From Acidobacteriota bacterium (GTDB lineage Bacteria > Acidobacteriota > Terriglobia > Acidiferrales > UBA7541): a DNA stretch of 59,932 nucleotides. The notes below the pieces were generated by a model. That model was not told the origin of the DNA, searched no databases, and saw only the letters and a program-made list of their open reading frames with translations. The position numbers and the translations under genes were made by a program. Positions 1-8,134 of the stretch are shown here, piece by piece. Position 1 is the first letter of the stretch. Every line of letters starts with the position of its first letter. The DNA lies in the NCBI GenBank assembly GCA_003224145.1, contig QHYN01000218.1:1-59932 (forward strand), read 5' to 3'.

Positions 1-1
1 A

Positions 2-667
2 ATTTATCTGATCCTTGAAGTGTTGAACCTCTCGCGCGTAGCGAACAGCGTGGTGAGTGTCGCGTTGGCACAGCGCGCGATGGCGGATGCGCTTTCGTAT
101 GGCGAGCACCGCGCGGCGTTCGGCAAGCGGATTCTTGATCATCCGCTGCTTCGTCAGCAATTTGAAAACCGGCTGAATGCACTGCGATCGGCGTTTGCGC
201 TGGCGTGGGATGCGGTGCAGCTCCTGAACGACGTGTGGATGGAGCGGCCGCCGTACTCCGATCGCTATCATCTGTTCCGGCTGGTGGCCCACCTTGCGAA
301 ATACTGGACGGCGGAGTTTGCGGTGGATACGGCAAAGTGGGCCATGGAAGTGCACGGTGGGCTGGGCGTGCTGGCCGAGTATGGCGCGGAACGCTGGCTT
401 CGGGAAGCGATGATTCTCGCGATTTGGGAGGGAACCTCGCATCGCCAGATCCTGGATGGACTGGAAGTGATGGAACGGAAGCGAGCACACAAGATGCTCT
501 TCCAGCGGCTGGCGGAAATTGCACCGTCGAAAGAACTTCAGGACATGGAATCGGAAGTGGAGCAGCACTTGAACCTCCCACGCGAAGAAAAGGAAGCGCT
601 CGCCGAACCACTCTTCCGAAGGCTTGCAGTTCTCACGGCCGATACGCTCGCTCGTACATCGAAATAG
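2..667 (+). CDS. Acyl-CoA dehydrogenase family protein, C-terminal part (cut by window edge)
   Basis: The frame is open from base 2, so the gene starts outside the window; the first visible start codon is internal. What remains is the all-alpha C-terminal domain of a flavin-dependent acyl-CoA dehydrogenase, including the segments VHGGLGVLAEYGAERWLREA and WEGTSHRQILDGLE, the latter being the FAD/substrate loop that carries the family's conserved Glu region. An extra tail of about 60 residues after that loop is reminiscent of AidB-like members. Expected reaction is alpha,beta-dehydrogenation of an acyl-CoA, but substrate and even catalytic competence cannot be judged without the N-terminal half. 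A convergent cyclase gene follows. Confidence 0.85.
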   Translation: MYLILEVLNLSRVANSVVSVALAQRAMADALSYGEHRAAFGKRILDHPLLRQQFENRLNALRSAFALAWDAVQLLNDVWMERPPYSDRYHLFRLVAHLAKYWTAEFAVDTAKWAMEVHGGLGVLAEYGAERWLREAMILAIWEGTSHRQILDGLEVMERKRAHKMLFQRLAEIAPSKELQDMESEVEQHLNLPREEKEALAEPLFRRLAVLTADTLARTSK

Positions 668-678
668 GACGATAAGAC

Positions 679-1908
679 CTACGGGGCGGAGGCGGCGCGC
701 TGGTCGTGGGATTTCTTGCGAAGGTAGAGGCGCCGGTCGGCGGCTTCGATCAACTCTTCGGGAGTTCTCCCATCGTCGGGATAGACGCCGATGCCGATAC
801 TGACGCTGAGAGGCGGTTTTTCCTGGTCGGTGCGAAGGCGCTTTTCGATGCGCTGGGCCACGTTTCGCGCCATGCCCTGATCGGAGTCGATTAGGACGAC
901 GGCAAATTCATCACCGCCGTAACGCGCAGCCAGATCGGTGGAACGGCAATGTTCATTCATGACCGCAGCCAGGCGGCGGAGCGCGCGGTTTCCCGCCAGA
1001 TGGCCGCGAAGGTCGTTAATGCGCTTGAGGTCATCGAGGTCCAACAGCAGCAGGGTGAAAGAGCGCTGACTGCGTTCGGCGCGGAGCACTTCGCGCTCGA
1101 GGCGGTCCATGAATTCGCGATAATTTGCCAAACCGGTCAGGGCGTCGTGGCGTGCTTGATAGAGGGCTTGTTCGTCGGTTTTTTTGCGGCCGGTGATGTC
1201 CAGTGCGGCGGTAAGGCAACCGATGATTTCGCCGGAGGCGGAGCGCAGCGGCCCAACGCGAATCTCCAGAACGCGGTTCTTCCAGGCATGTTCGAAATGA
1301 AAAGAGAGGCCTCGCAAGGCGTCGCAGTGTTCGGCGATGGGCGTGGCGTGGCGGTCGGCACATTCCAGGAATTCGCAGAGGTTTTGTCCCGCGAGCGAGC
1401 CGGGGCCAATCTTTACGTTACGGAGCCCGGCACCCCAGTTCGAGGTGATGCGTAGATTTCGGTCGGTCATCCAAAGGAGGCCCGGGATCTGCCCCATCAG
1501 CAGGGGCAGGGGAGCCTCTGCGGGTGCAAGAAACGCCTCATGGGTGTCAAGCCTGTGCGCGATTTCGAGAATTCCTAACACTTCACCGTTCTCGCCACGG
1601 ATGAGGTGGCGGCGGGTGGCCAGGAGAATCCGGGAGCCATTCTTATGCAGGCGCTCCCCCAGATCAGTAGACGGGCATCCGTTACGTCCGGCTTGGGAAA
1701 GAAAGGTCTCCATGCTCGGCAATTCGTACAGAGGCAGCAGACGGCTCAGCGATTGGCCGGTCATTTCCTGGGCCGTGTAGCCGTACAGGCGTTCCGCTCC
1801 CGCGCTCCAGGTCTCGATGGTGCCATCGAGGGCAACGCTGAGAATGGCCTCCTCGGCGGAATCAAGAAGAGCCGTCAGTAGGCGCTCACGGGCCAATCGA
1901 TCAGCCAT
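679..1908 (-). CDS. Diguanylate cyclase with two PAS domains
   Basis: A 409-residue cytoplasmic signalling protein. Two PAS-like sensor domains (about 8-118 and 140-245) precede a GGDEF domain (about 255-400). The active-site motif is intact (GGDEF at about 331-335) and an RxxD inhibitory site lies exactly five residues before it (RSTD), so the protein should make cyclic di-GMP from two GTP and be subject to product inhibition. No transmembrane segment or EAL domain is visible. A longer frame from a TTG at 1995 exists, but its extra 29 residues look non-coding and I prefer the ATG at 1908. The gene converges on the acyl-CoA dehydrogenase. The PAS ligand is unknown. Confidence 0.88.
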   Translation of the reverse strand: MADRLARERLLTALLDSAEEAILSVALDGTIETWSAGAERLYGYTAQEMTGQSLSRLLPLYELPSMETFLSQAGRNGCPSTDLGERLHKNGSRILLATRRHLIRGENGEVLGILEIAHRLDTHEAFLAPAEAPLPLLMGQIPGLLWMTDRNLRITSNWGAGLRNVKIGPGSLAGQNLCEFLECADRHATPIAEHCDALRGLSFHFEHAWKNRVLEIRVGPLRSASGEIIGCLTAALDITGRKKTDEQALYQARHDALTGLANYREFMDRLEREVLRAERSQRSFTLLLLDLDDLKRINDLRGHLAGNRALRRLAAVMNEHCRSTDLAARYGGDEFAVVLIDSDQGMARNVAQRIEKRLRTDQEKPPLSVSIGIGVYPDDGRTPEELIEAADRRLYLRKKSHDQRAASAP

Positions 1909-2238
1909 AGAAATCCCATCGTCTTCAGAACGGGGAAGGCGTTCGTGGTGAAGGGGAGGTCTTCCGCAGGCAAGAGGGTTGAGCCAGCGGGTCAAACAGT
2001 GCTGTCAACAGAGCCACAGCAACTAACGCGCAATTTTATCACTGCAAGACTGCTGCGCAATGGCGTATCTGCGGCGAGGCGTTTAATTGGTAATGCCAGT
2101 TGCACCAGGTCCGCGGCGAGAGGGAAGGAGAAGGGGCGGGAGGGCGATTTTTTGGATGAAAAGAATTTGCAATTCAAGTCGGACTAAATTAGTCTTATTT
2201 TCTTAGCTGCAAATTACTTGCAAGGAGACCTCGGTTTC
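1909..2238. other. Gene-free stretch between cyclase and outer-membrane protein gene
   Basis: The cyclase start and the next gene are divergent, leaving about 330 nt. Besides the promoter/operator at 2167-2195 it holds a purine-rich run around 2115-2150 and short palindromes such as GAATTTGCAATTC at 2163. No small ORF with a convincing ribosome-binding site is seen. Confidence 0.4.
2167..2195 (+). promoter_or_regulatory. Putative promoter with GACTAAATTAGTC operator upstream of the OMP/cytochrome pair
   Basis: A -35-like TTGCAA (2167-2172) and -10-like TAGTCT (2190-2195) are 17 nt apart. The palindrome GACTAAATTAGTC (2182-2194) overlaps the -10 box. It fits the core GACTRWWWYAGTC known for type-1 IscR sites of the Rrf2 family, though the outer flanks do not match. 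Control by an Rrf2-like repressor is inference. Confidence 0.45.
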
Positions 2239-3126
2239 GTGCTGATTCGAAAGGGTTTTGTTCCCCTCTTGGCCGTCTTTCTCGCCACATTTTTTTCACC
2301 CCCTGTTATAGTTGGCCAGGAGAATCCCTACTTTGTTGCTTATGACCATTACCTTGAAGAACCGGGAAACCTGGAGATCGAGTATTTCTCGACATTTGGC
2401 ACTCAGCGCGGCGGGAACGACTTCCACGCTTACTGGGCCGAATTTGAATACGGCGCCACGGCCTGGTGGACTACAGAATTCTATCTCGACGGGCAGACGA
2501 CTTTTGGTGACAGCACTCTTTTCACGGGGATTCGCTGGGAAAATCGCGTGCGGCCCTTGAAGCGGGAACACTTCATCAATCCGGTCCTCTACGTGGAATA
2601 TGAGCACAAAAGCGGCGCTGACAAGATTTTGAAGGAAGGCGAGGGGCACGACGTCGAAGCGGACTTTCTCACCCCGAATGCGGAGGCGCGCAGGGAGATC
2701 AGCAACGAGATGGAGTTGAAACTCATTCTTTCCAGCACGTTCAAGGGCTGGAACTTCACGCAAAACACGCTGGCAGCCAAAGACCTTTCTAATTCTCCGT
2801 GGGAGTTTGGCTATGCGCTCGGCGCTAGCCGACCGCTGGGGCTGAAGGCCTCCGCGAAACGCTGCTCATTCTGCCGGCAGAATTTCATTGGCGGAGTGGA
2901 GATGTATGGCGGCCTCGGCGACCGGCACCATTTCGGCCTGCACGATACTTCGCATTATGTGGCGCCTGTGCTTGGCTGGAATTTGCCTTCCGGCTGGAGC
3001 GTGCGGATTTCGCCCGGGTTTGGCCTGAATGACAACAGCCACCAGTTCCTGTTGCGGTGGGGCATCACCCGCGAAATTACCGGGTTCGGTTCGATGGTCA
3101 GCCGGCTCTTCCGAGGCCGCCAATGA
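2239..3126 (+). CDS. Secreted outer-membrane-type protein, function unknown
   Basis: A GTG start at 2239 is chosen because an AAGGAG Shine-Dalgarno sits at 2222-2227; an in-frame TTG at 2218 lies before that site. The 295-residue product begins with a signal peptide (hydrophobic core about 8-25, cleavage near VGQ-EN). The mature part is rich in aromatic residues and alternating beta-strand patterns (for example WWTTEFYLDGQ), as in beta-barrel outer-membrane proteins. A short CSFC motif and several His residues lie near residues 210-240. Its stop overlaps the ATG of the cytochrome c remnant (ATGA), so the two were one transcription unit, probably with an electron-transfer or redox role. I cannot name the family. 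Confidence 0.7.
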   Translation: MLIRKGFVPLLAVFLATFFSPPVIVGQENPYFVAYDHYLEEPGNLEIEYFSTFGTQRGGNDFHAYWAEFEYGATAWWTTEFYLDGQTTFGDSTLFTGIRWENRVRPLKREHFINPVLYVEYEHKSGADKILKEGEGHDVEADFLTPNAEARREISNEMELKLILSSTFKGWNFTQNTLAAKDLSNSPWEFGYALGASRPLGLKASAKRCSFCRQNFIGGVEMYGGLGDRHHFGLHDTSHYVAPVLGWNLPSGWSVRISPGFGLNDNSHQFLLRWGITREITGFGSMVSRLFRGRQ

Positions 3127-3633
3127 CATCTTGCCTGGCAGGGGTCGCCGTCTCCGGCTTTCTCCTAGGTGCTTTCTTTCTATCAACTGCGTTGGGGCAA
3201 GAACGCAGCAAGGTGGCAGAAAAGCAGAATCCAAAGAGGGAATCCGTGCATGTGGAAATCGGCAAGGCACCAGAGAAGGCCCGAGCCAGACGCAACCCGA
3301 TGGAAAAGGATCCGGAAGCAGCGGAGGCAGGGCGCATCCTTTACAGGCAGCACTGCGCGGAGTGCACGGTGATGCTGGGGAAGGCAGCAGGAGAGCGCCG
3401 AGCCTGCGTGCCAGTAAATTCAAAATGCGGAACCCGGAGCGATTTTTTGGATCCTGACAAATGGTGTGGTCCGAAAAGGAACGCCAGTGTGGTCGAAACT
3501 GCCAGAGCCGCAGCCCTGGCAGATCGTGAGTTACATCAAATCGCTCCGCCCTGCTGCGGCTAAGCCGCAAACATGCGCGCCTGCGACGTTCCAGCCGGCT
3601 GCCGTTAAGGATTCGTCTTTGCCGCGTCGTTGA
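3123..3633 (+). pseudogene. Class I cytochrome c, broken by two frameshifts
   Basis: The first frame gives a signal peptide (about residues 1-26) and reaches AGRILYRQHCAEC, then loses frame. Restoring one base after 3365 gives CAECHGDAGEGSRRAPSL, the normal CxxCH haem site. A second missing base in the T6 run at 3443-3448 must be restored to continue into WILTNGVVRKGTPVWSK and the closing helix PWQIVSYIKSL, ending at 3633. In related cytochromes I would expect KGMPxW, where Met is the sixth haem ligand; here it is Thr. Two -1 shifts plus loss of that ligand point to real decay, although the shifts alone could be sequencing errors. The end overlaps the convergent nuclease gene by 29 nt. Confidence 0.75.
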
Positions 3634-4612
3634 GGATCATCGCCAACCGGATACCGGCCTCGGCGATGCCCATTTCCACTGCTTTTGCGGCCCTGTTCTG
3701 GTAAGCCTCGCCCACGGCCAAATGTTTTTCAAGCATGCGTTTCCCGATGTGATTGTTGTCGGAGCAGGCCGTAGGTTTCACGTCCGGTTCGATGCCGATT
3801 TTTTCGGGAAACGCGTCGTAGACCTCGGTTTCGGCGCGCTCGTGAACTTCCCAGGCCCAGTTGTCCACGTGGATGCCGGAAGCTTCCCAGACGGCGCTCT
3901 CCGTTCGAAACTTCTCATCGAGTTCATCGGCGTAGCGATGAGGATTGGAAACCTCCATGTCGCGCTCGACGATTTCGGTGTCCCAGATCTGATGAAGATT
4001 CGGGGAATAGTCTTCGCGTTCGGGATGGAGAGGATTGAGCAGCGGTTCGTGATGGAAATATTTGACCGGAACGCAGTTTCCGCCGTTGTCGCCATTGTTG
4101 ATGGCATGCAGCGGCTGGTGCAGGTCACCGACAAAATGAATGAGGTAGCGGAGGGCTTCGGCGCGCTTCAGGGGTTCGGTGGATTTGTCTTTCAAAATGA
4201 CGCGCAGCTCTTCGATCGCGCGCGTCACGCAGCCGTCGGTGCCGCAGTATTCCGCCAGAAGTCCTTTGTGTTTTCCCCGAGGAATATCAATGTAATGCCA
4301 GGTGCTGTTATGGCGTTCATTGCGCACGTCATCGGGCCAGGTGGAAGCATCCACGAGCAGGTCATTCGTGGCGTTGCCACACCAGCGCTTGAGTTTGGGA
4401 TCAATGGGATTCTCGCCGAGCAGCTTCTCGACCAACTGCCGTGCTTCGGGTATGAGATGTTTCTCTGCAATGAGCGCGACCGTTTGGTGGCCCTTGCAAC
4501 CCCAGGCGCGCGTTGCCGGTGTTGCGAGCACGCAAACCAATAAGCACGCGGCATTCAGGAACCCCAGCCTTGCAAGCCTGCAGGCTTTCCACGAGTTTGC
4601 GTTACCAGTCAA
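3605..4612 (-). CDS. S1/P1-type nuclease, secreted
   Basis: The protein (335 aa) is a zinc-dependent single-strand nuclease/3'-nucleotidase of the S1/P1 family. After a signal peptide the mature protein would start at or near WGCKGH, as the family requires the N-terminal Trp as a zinc ligand. Further ligands are visible in DASTWPDDVR, STWHYIDIP, YLIHFVGDLHQPLHA, DNGGN and NLHQIWD, in the usual order. It should act in the periplasm or outside the cell, in nucleic-acid scavenging. The start is a TTG at 4612 with an AAGGA about 16 nt upstream; no better start is visible. It lies just downstream of the AI-2E permease on the same strand. Confidence 0.88.
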   Translation of the reverse strand: MTGNANSWKACRLARLGFLNAACLLVCVLATPATRAWGCKGHQTVALIAEKHLIPEARQLVEKLLGENPIDPKLKRWCGNATNDLLVDASTWPDDVRNERHNSTWHYIDIPRGKHKGLLAEYCGTDGCVTRAIEELRVILKDKSTEPLKRAEALRYLIHFVGDLHQPLHAINNGDNGGNCVPVKYFHHEPLLNPLHPEREDYSPNLHQIWDTEIVERDMEVSNPHRYADELDEKFRTESAVWEASGIHVDNWAWEVHERAETEVYDAFPEKIGIEPDVKPTACSDNNHIGKRMLEKHLAVGEAYQNRAAKAVEMGIAEAGIRLAMILNDAAKTNP

Positions 4613-4630
4613 GAATGACCCGATGTTCCT

Positions 4631-5701
4631 TCAGTCGCTCAACCAGCGACCGATGGGCTTCCATGATTCCGTGTGATCGCAGACCACCCGGAGCGAGGCG
4701 GTGATGGGGATGGCCAGAACCAAACCCATGCCTCCCCAGACCCAGCCCCAGAAGAGCAGGGCAATGGTAATCGCAACGGCGTTCAGACGGACACGCTTGC
4801 CGACCAACTGCGGCGCCACGAGATTGATCGCCAGAATATGAATGGTGGTTAGTCCCACGGCAATCAGCACAAATTTCCCAATGGTTTTCCATTTCGCCAG
4901 TGCAATGAGAAAAGCGGGAAGCCAGGCCAGCACCGCGCCAATGTAGGGCACCATGTTCAGGAGACCGGAAACCATACCCGTCAGGATCGGGAAGTCCATG
5001 TCGAGCATCCAGAAAAAGAAGCTGCTCGCGGCGATCACCAGCAGGGTCACCACGGTCATGCCGGCCAGGTAGTCGCGCAGCACATCGCGCAAATCTTCCA
5101 GTGTCTCCTTGACTTGGGTGCGCCGCGACGCGGGAAAAAGCTGCAGCGTTCCATGCCAGACCTGACGCTTTTGGGCCAGCATGAAAAAAACGAGAAAGGG
5201 CATGAAGGTGACTTCCAGAAACAGCGCGTAGAGAGAGCCAATGCCCCGAAGGATCAGAGTGCGCACGATGCTTGGCTCGGCGGACGCCAGGGGCGCGGAT
5301 GAGGCGCCCTGCTCGGGCGCAATATTCGAAACCTGCCCCTCGATTCCCCTGATCTTGCCTTCTATCGCGCTTGCCGCGTGCTGCAAAACACCGCTGTACT
5401 TGGGCCAGTCCGCGGCGAAATCTCCCGTTCGCGCCCACAATTCGTAGCCTACGGCAACCAACGTGGCCGTAAGAATCAGCACCATAATCATGGCGCCCAG
5501 CGTGCGCGGAAGCCTCAGCCTTTCGAGAAACTCCACCGCCGGATCCAGGAAATACGCCAAAAGGATGGAAAACAACAGGGTGATCACCACGCCGGCGGCG
5601 TAGTAGAAGAAAAGCAAAATGATGGCTGCGGCGATCACCCGCATGCTGAAACTGGAACTGGTGAAGCGGACAATCGATGATGGCGTTTGGGTGGCGGACA
5701 C
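4631..5701 (-). CDS. AI-2E family transporter (PerM-like permease)
   Basis: A polytopic membrane protein with the AI-2E/PerM architecture: paired N-terminal membrane helices (VIAAAIILLFFYYAAGVVIT), a soluble stretch, then a C-terminal group of hydrophobic helices with the typical segments GLLNMVPYIGAVLAWLPA and HILAINLVAPQLVGKRV. Members export small molecules or ions; substrate here is unknown. The frame is open to an ATG at 5830, but those extra residues look non-coding; the GTG at 5701 has a GGAG 8-13 nt upstream and gives 356 aa, close to family size. It is divergent from glmM and followed after 18 nt by the S1/P1 nuclease. Confidence 0.85.
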   Translation of the reverse strand: MSATQTPSSIVRFTSSSFSMRVIAAAIILLFFYYAAGVVITLLFSILLAYFLDPAVEFLERLRLPRTLGAMIMVLILTATLVAVGYELWARTGDFAADWPKYSGVLQHAASAIEGKIRGIEGQVSNIAPEQGASSAPLASAEPSIVRTLILRGIGSLYALFLEVTFMPFLVFFMLAQKRQVWHGTLQLFPASRRTQVKETLEDLRDVLRDYLAGMTVVTLLVIAASSFFFWMLDMDFPILTGMVSGLLNMVPYIGAVLAWLPAFLIALAKWKTIGKFVLIAVGLTTIHILAINLVAPQLVGKRVRLNAVAITIALLFWGWVWGGMGLVLAIPITASLRVVCDHTESWKPIGRWLSD

Positions 5702-5942
5702 GAACGGCTCCAGCCCTCCACGGTAACACACTCCAGCAAGCTGAATCGGAGGAGGTGCGCGGTTGTTTCGATACAACGTATTCCTCGAGCCGCCTGCAAT
5801 TGCGTACGTCCTTCTGGATGGAAAAGACATTGATCGCAGCGGACTACAGAGTCGCGCCTTTTCCTTGTGTTAGACTTTTTGGACGTTGTCCACAGGGAAG
5901 CCGACCACAACCGCAACACTGTGAGGAAACTGGCACTACTCC

Positions 5943-7286
5943 ATGACCAAAGAACTTTTCGGAACCGATGGCATTCGAGGCGTGCCCGGTACTCCGCCGC
6001 TGGATGACGCCACGCTCTACGCCACAGGGCGTTCCCTCGGGGCTTACTTGAAGCGCAAGTTTGGTGCAGCGCATGTCTTGATCGGCATGGACACGCGCGA
6101 ATCCGGCCCGCACATCGCTTCTCTCCTGGCCTCTGGCCTTGCGCAAGCCGGCGCAACCGTTGCTTTCGCCGGAGTCATCACCACGCCCGGAGTGGCTTGC
6201 CTGGTTCGCCAGAACGATTTTCAAGCAGGCGTGGTGATCTCCGCCTCGCACAATCCGTTTCAGGACAACGGCGTAAAACTCTTCTCGCATGCGGGCATGA
6301 AATTCCCCGACGCCGTGGAAGAGGAACTGGAAGACGATATTTTCAAGCATCGCGGCGAACCAACGCCGAAGAATTCGCCGCGGCTCACGGCCGATGAATC
6401 GCTCGACGCGGAATACCTGGAGTTTCTCCGAAAGCGACTGATTCCAGGCGCAAAACTGGCTGGCTTTCGAATCGTTCTGGATTGCGCGAATGGCGCAGCG
6501 TACAAGCTCGGCCCAGAATTGTTTCGCTCGCTCGGCGCGGAGGTCGTGGCGATGGCCGTTTCACCCGACGGCCGCAACATCAATGCGGGCTGTGGCTCGC
6601 TTCACCTGGAGGGTTTGCAGAAGCGCGTCGTCGCGGAAAAGGCCCGTTTGGGCGTGGCTTTTGATGGCGATGCCGACCGCGCGCTCTTTGTCTGTGAAAG
6701 CGGGAAAGTGGTGAATGGCGATGGAGTTCTGCTGGCGGCCGCACGCTTTCTGAAATCGCAAAATAAGCTTCAGGGCAACCGTGTCGTGGCTACTTCCATG
6801 TCCAACCTCGGGCTGGAGCGGATCCTCGCGCAGGAAAACATCGCGCTGGCGCGCGCCGCCGTCGGTGATCGCTATGTTCTCGAAGAAATGCTGCGCAGCG
6901 GCAACGTGCTCGGTGGCGAGCAGTCCGGGCATATCATCTTTCTCGAGGACAGTCCTGCCGGGGATGGTCTGCTCACGGCCGTCAAAATCGCCTCTCTCGT
7001 TTCCATGCACGGCAAGATCGAATCGCTTGTCGAAGGTTTGAAGGACTACCCGCAGCGGATCGTCAACGTGAAGGTGCGCTCAAAACCTCCGCTTGAGACG
7101 CTTCCCGAAGTTTCTCGCGCTCTCGCGGAAGCCCAGTCCGCGCTCGGCGAGAATGGCCGCATCGTGCTCCGCTACTCCGGTACCGAGCAACTCGCGCGCG
7201 TGATGGTTGAAGCCGAGCACGAAGCCGACGTCCAACGTTTCAGCCAGTCTCTCGCCAACGCCCTGCGCTCCTCGATCGGCGCTTAG
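5943..7286 (+). CDS. glmM: Phosphoglucosamine mutase
   Basis: Converts glucosamine-6-phosphate to glucosamine-1-phosphate, feeding UDP-GlcNAc for peptidoglycan and lipopolysaccharide. At 447 aa it has the family length. It opens with LFGTDGIRG, has the phosphoserine loop VVISASHNP (Ser102), the magnesium loop FDGDADRA, a sugar-binding GGEQSGH and the C-terminal phosphate loop RYSGTEQLARVM. All key residues are present. The ATG at 5943 is the natural start. The gene is followed by the sigma factor gene, apparently a separate unit. Confidence 0.97.
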   Translation: MTKELFGTDGIRGVPGTPPLDDATLYATGRSLGAYLKRKFGAAHVLIGMDTRESGPHIASLLASGLAQAGATVAFAGVITTPGVACLVRQNDFQAGVVISASHNPFQDNGVKLFSHAGMKFPDAVEEELEDDIFKHRGEPTPKNSPRLTADESLDAEYLEFLRKRLIPGAKLAGFRIVLDCANGAAYKLGPELFRSLGAEVVAMAVSPDGRNINAGCGSLHLEGLQKRVVAEKARLGVAFDGDADRALFVCESGKVVNGDGVLLAAARFLKSQNKLQGNRVVATSMSNLGLERILAQENIALARAAVGDRYVLEEMLRSGNVLGGEQSGHIIFLEDSPAGDGLLTAVKIASLVSMHGKIESLVEGLKDYPQRIVNVKVRSKPPLETLPEVSRALAEAQSALGENGRIVLRYSGTEQLARVMVEAEHEADVQRFSQSLANALRSSIGA

Positions 7287-7408
7287 CCGCATCCTCTCTG
7301 CGAACCGATTGCGTACTGTTGTTTGCGCAGTGTGTTTTTCTTTTTCTCCGCAGAAACTTTTTGTCTCCTGGCGACATTACACTGAGTGAAGGACCAAGGC
7401 GGCTTAGT

Positions 7409-8134
7409 ATGCAAGACGCGCTGCCGGCGCTCGTTCTAAACTCGGAGGCTCTTCCGCGAAATGCCATGAACGAGGCGTCCACCTCAACGAACCCCGCGAG
7501 CGCATCTGCCTCAGGAAGGACGGGGCTCAGCGACGAACGGCTCATGCTTGCGTTTTCGCAAGGTTCCTCGGAGGCTTTCACGGAACTCTTTCAGCGCTAC
7601 AAACAACCCGTCTATGGCTTTTTTCGCCGCCGCGTCGCCGATCCTGCTCACGCCGAAGAGCTGGCGCAGGAAACATTTCTCGCTCTGCTCCGCGCTGCCA
7701 CGCGATACGAACCCCGCGCCCTCTTCCGCACTTATCTCTATGCCATCGGGTTCAAGATTCTTCGCGCCCACCGCCGCAAGGTTGCGTTCCGCGCTACCTT
7801 CTTCGGCCATCGGAATTCCAGCGCCGATCCCGCCAGGCGAGACGCGACCGAGGCTGGCCTGTGGGTCCGGCGTGCCGTGGAAAAGCTCGAGCCCATTGAG
7901 CGCGAGATCGTCATGCTCCGCGAATTTGAACAATTGAGCTACGCCGAAATTGCTGACCTTCTCGAATTGCCTGTGAACACTGTGCGCTCGCGCCTTTTCC
8001 GCACCCGCACGGCGCTGCGCGACCTGCTCGAACCTTCGTCCGCGGCTGCATCCAAGGAAGCTCCAAGAGCGGCACCCGCAAACACTTCTCAAATTGCCGC
8101 GCAGCCCAGGGCACAGAAAGGGGACCGCGCATGA
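7409..8134 (+). CDS. ECF-type RNA polymerase sigma factor
   Basis: A sigma-70 family factor with region 2 (AFTELFQRYKQPVYGFFRRR and AEELAQETFLALLR) and region 4 (LEPIEREIVMLREFEQLSYAEIADLLELPVNTVRSRLFR), lacking regions 1 and 3, as in ECF factors. The core is preceded by a low-complexity Ala/Ser-rich tail of about 40 residues and followed by a similar tail. The ATG at 7409 is preferred over upstream non-ATG starts; the ATG at 7466 is an alternative. The stop overlaps the next gene's start (ATGA), and that gene encodes a zinc-finger membrane protein, so this is a sigma/anti-sigma pair. Its regulon is unknown. Confidence 0.88.
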   Translation: MQDALPALVLNSEALPRNAMNEASTSTNPASASASGRTGLSDERLMLAFSQGSSEAFTELFQRYKQPVYGFFRRRVADPAHAEELAQETFLALLRAATRYEPRALFRTYLYAIGFKILRAHRRKVAFRATFFGHRNSSADPARRDATEAGLWVRRAVEKLEPIEREIVMLREFEQLSYAEIADLLELPVNTVRSRLFRTRTALRDLLEPSSAAASKEAPRAAPANTSQIAAQPRAQKGDRA

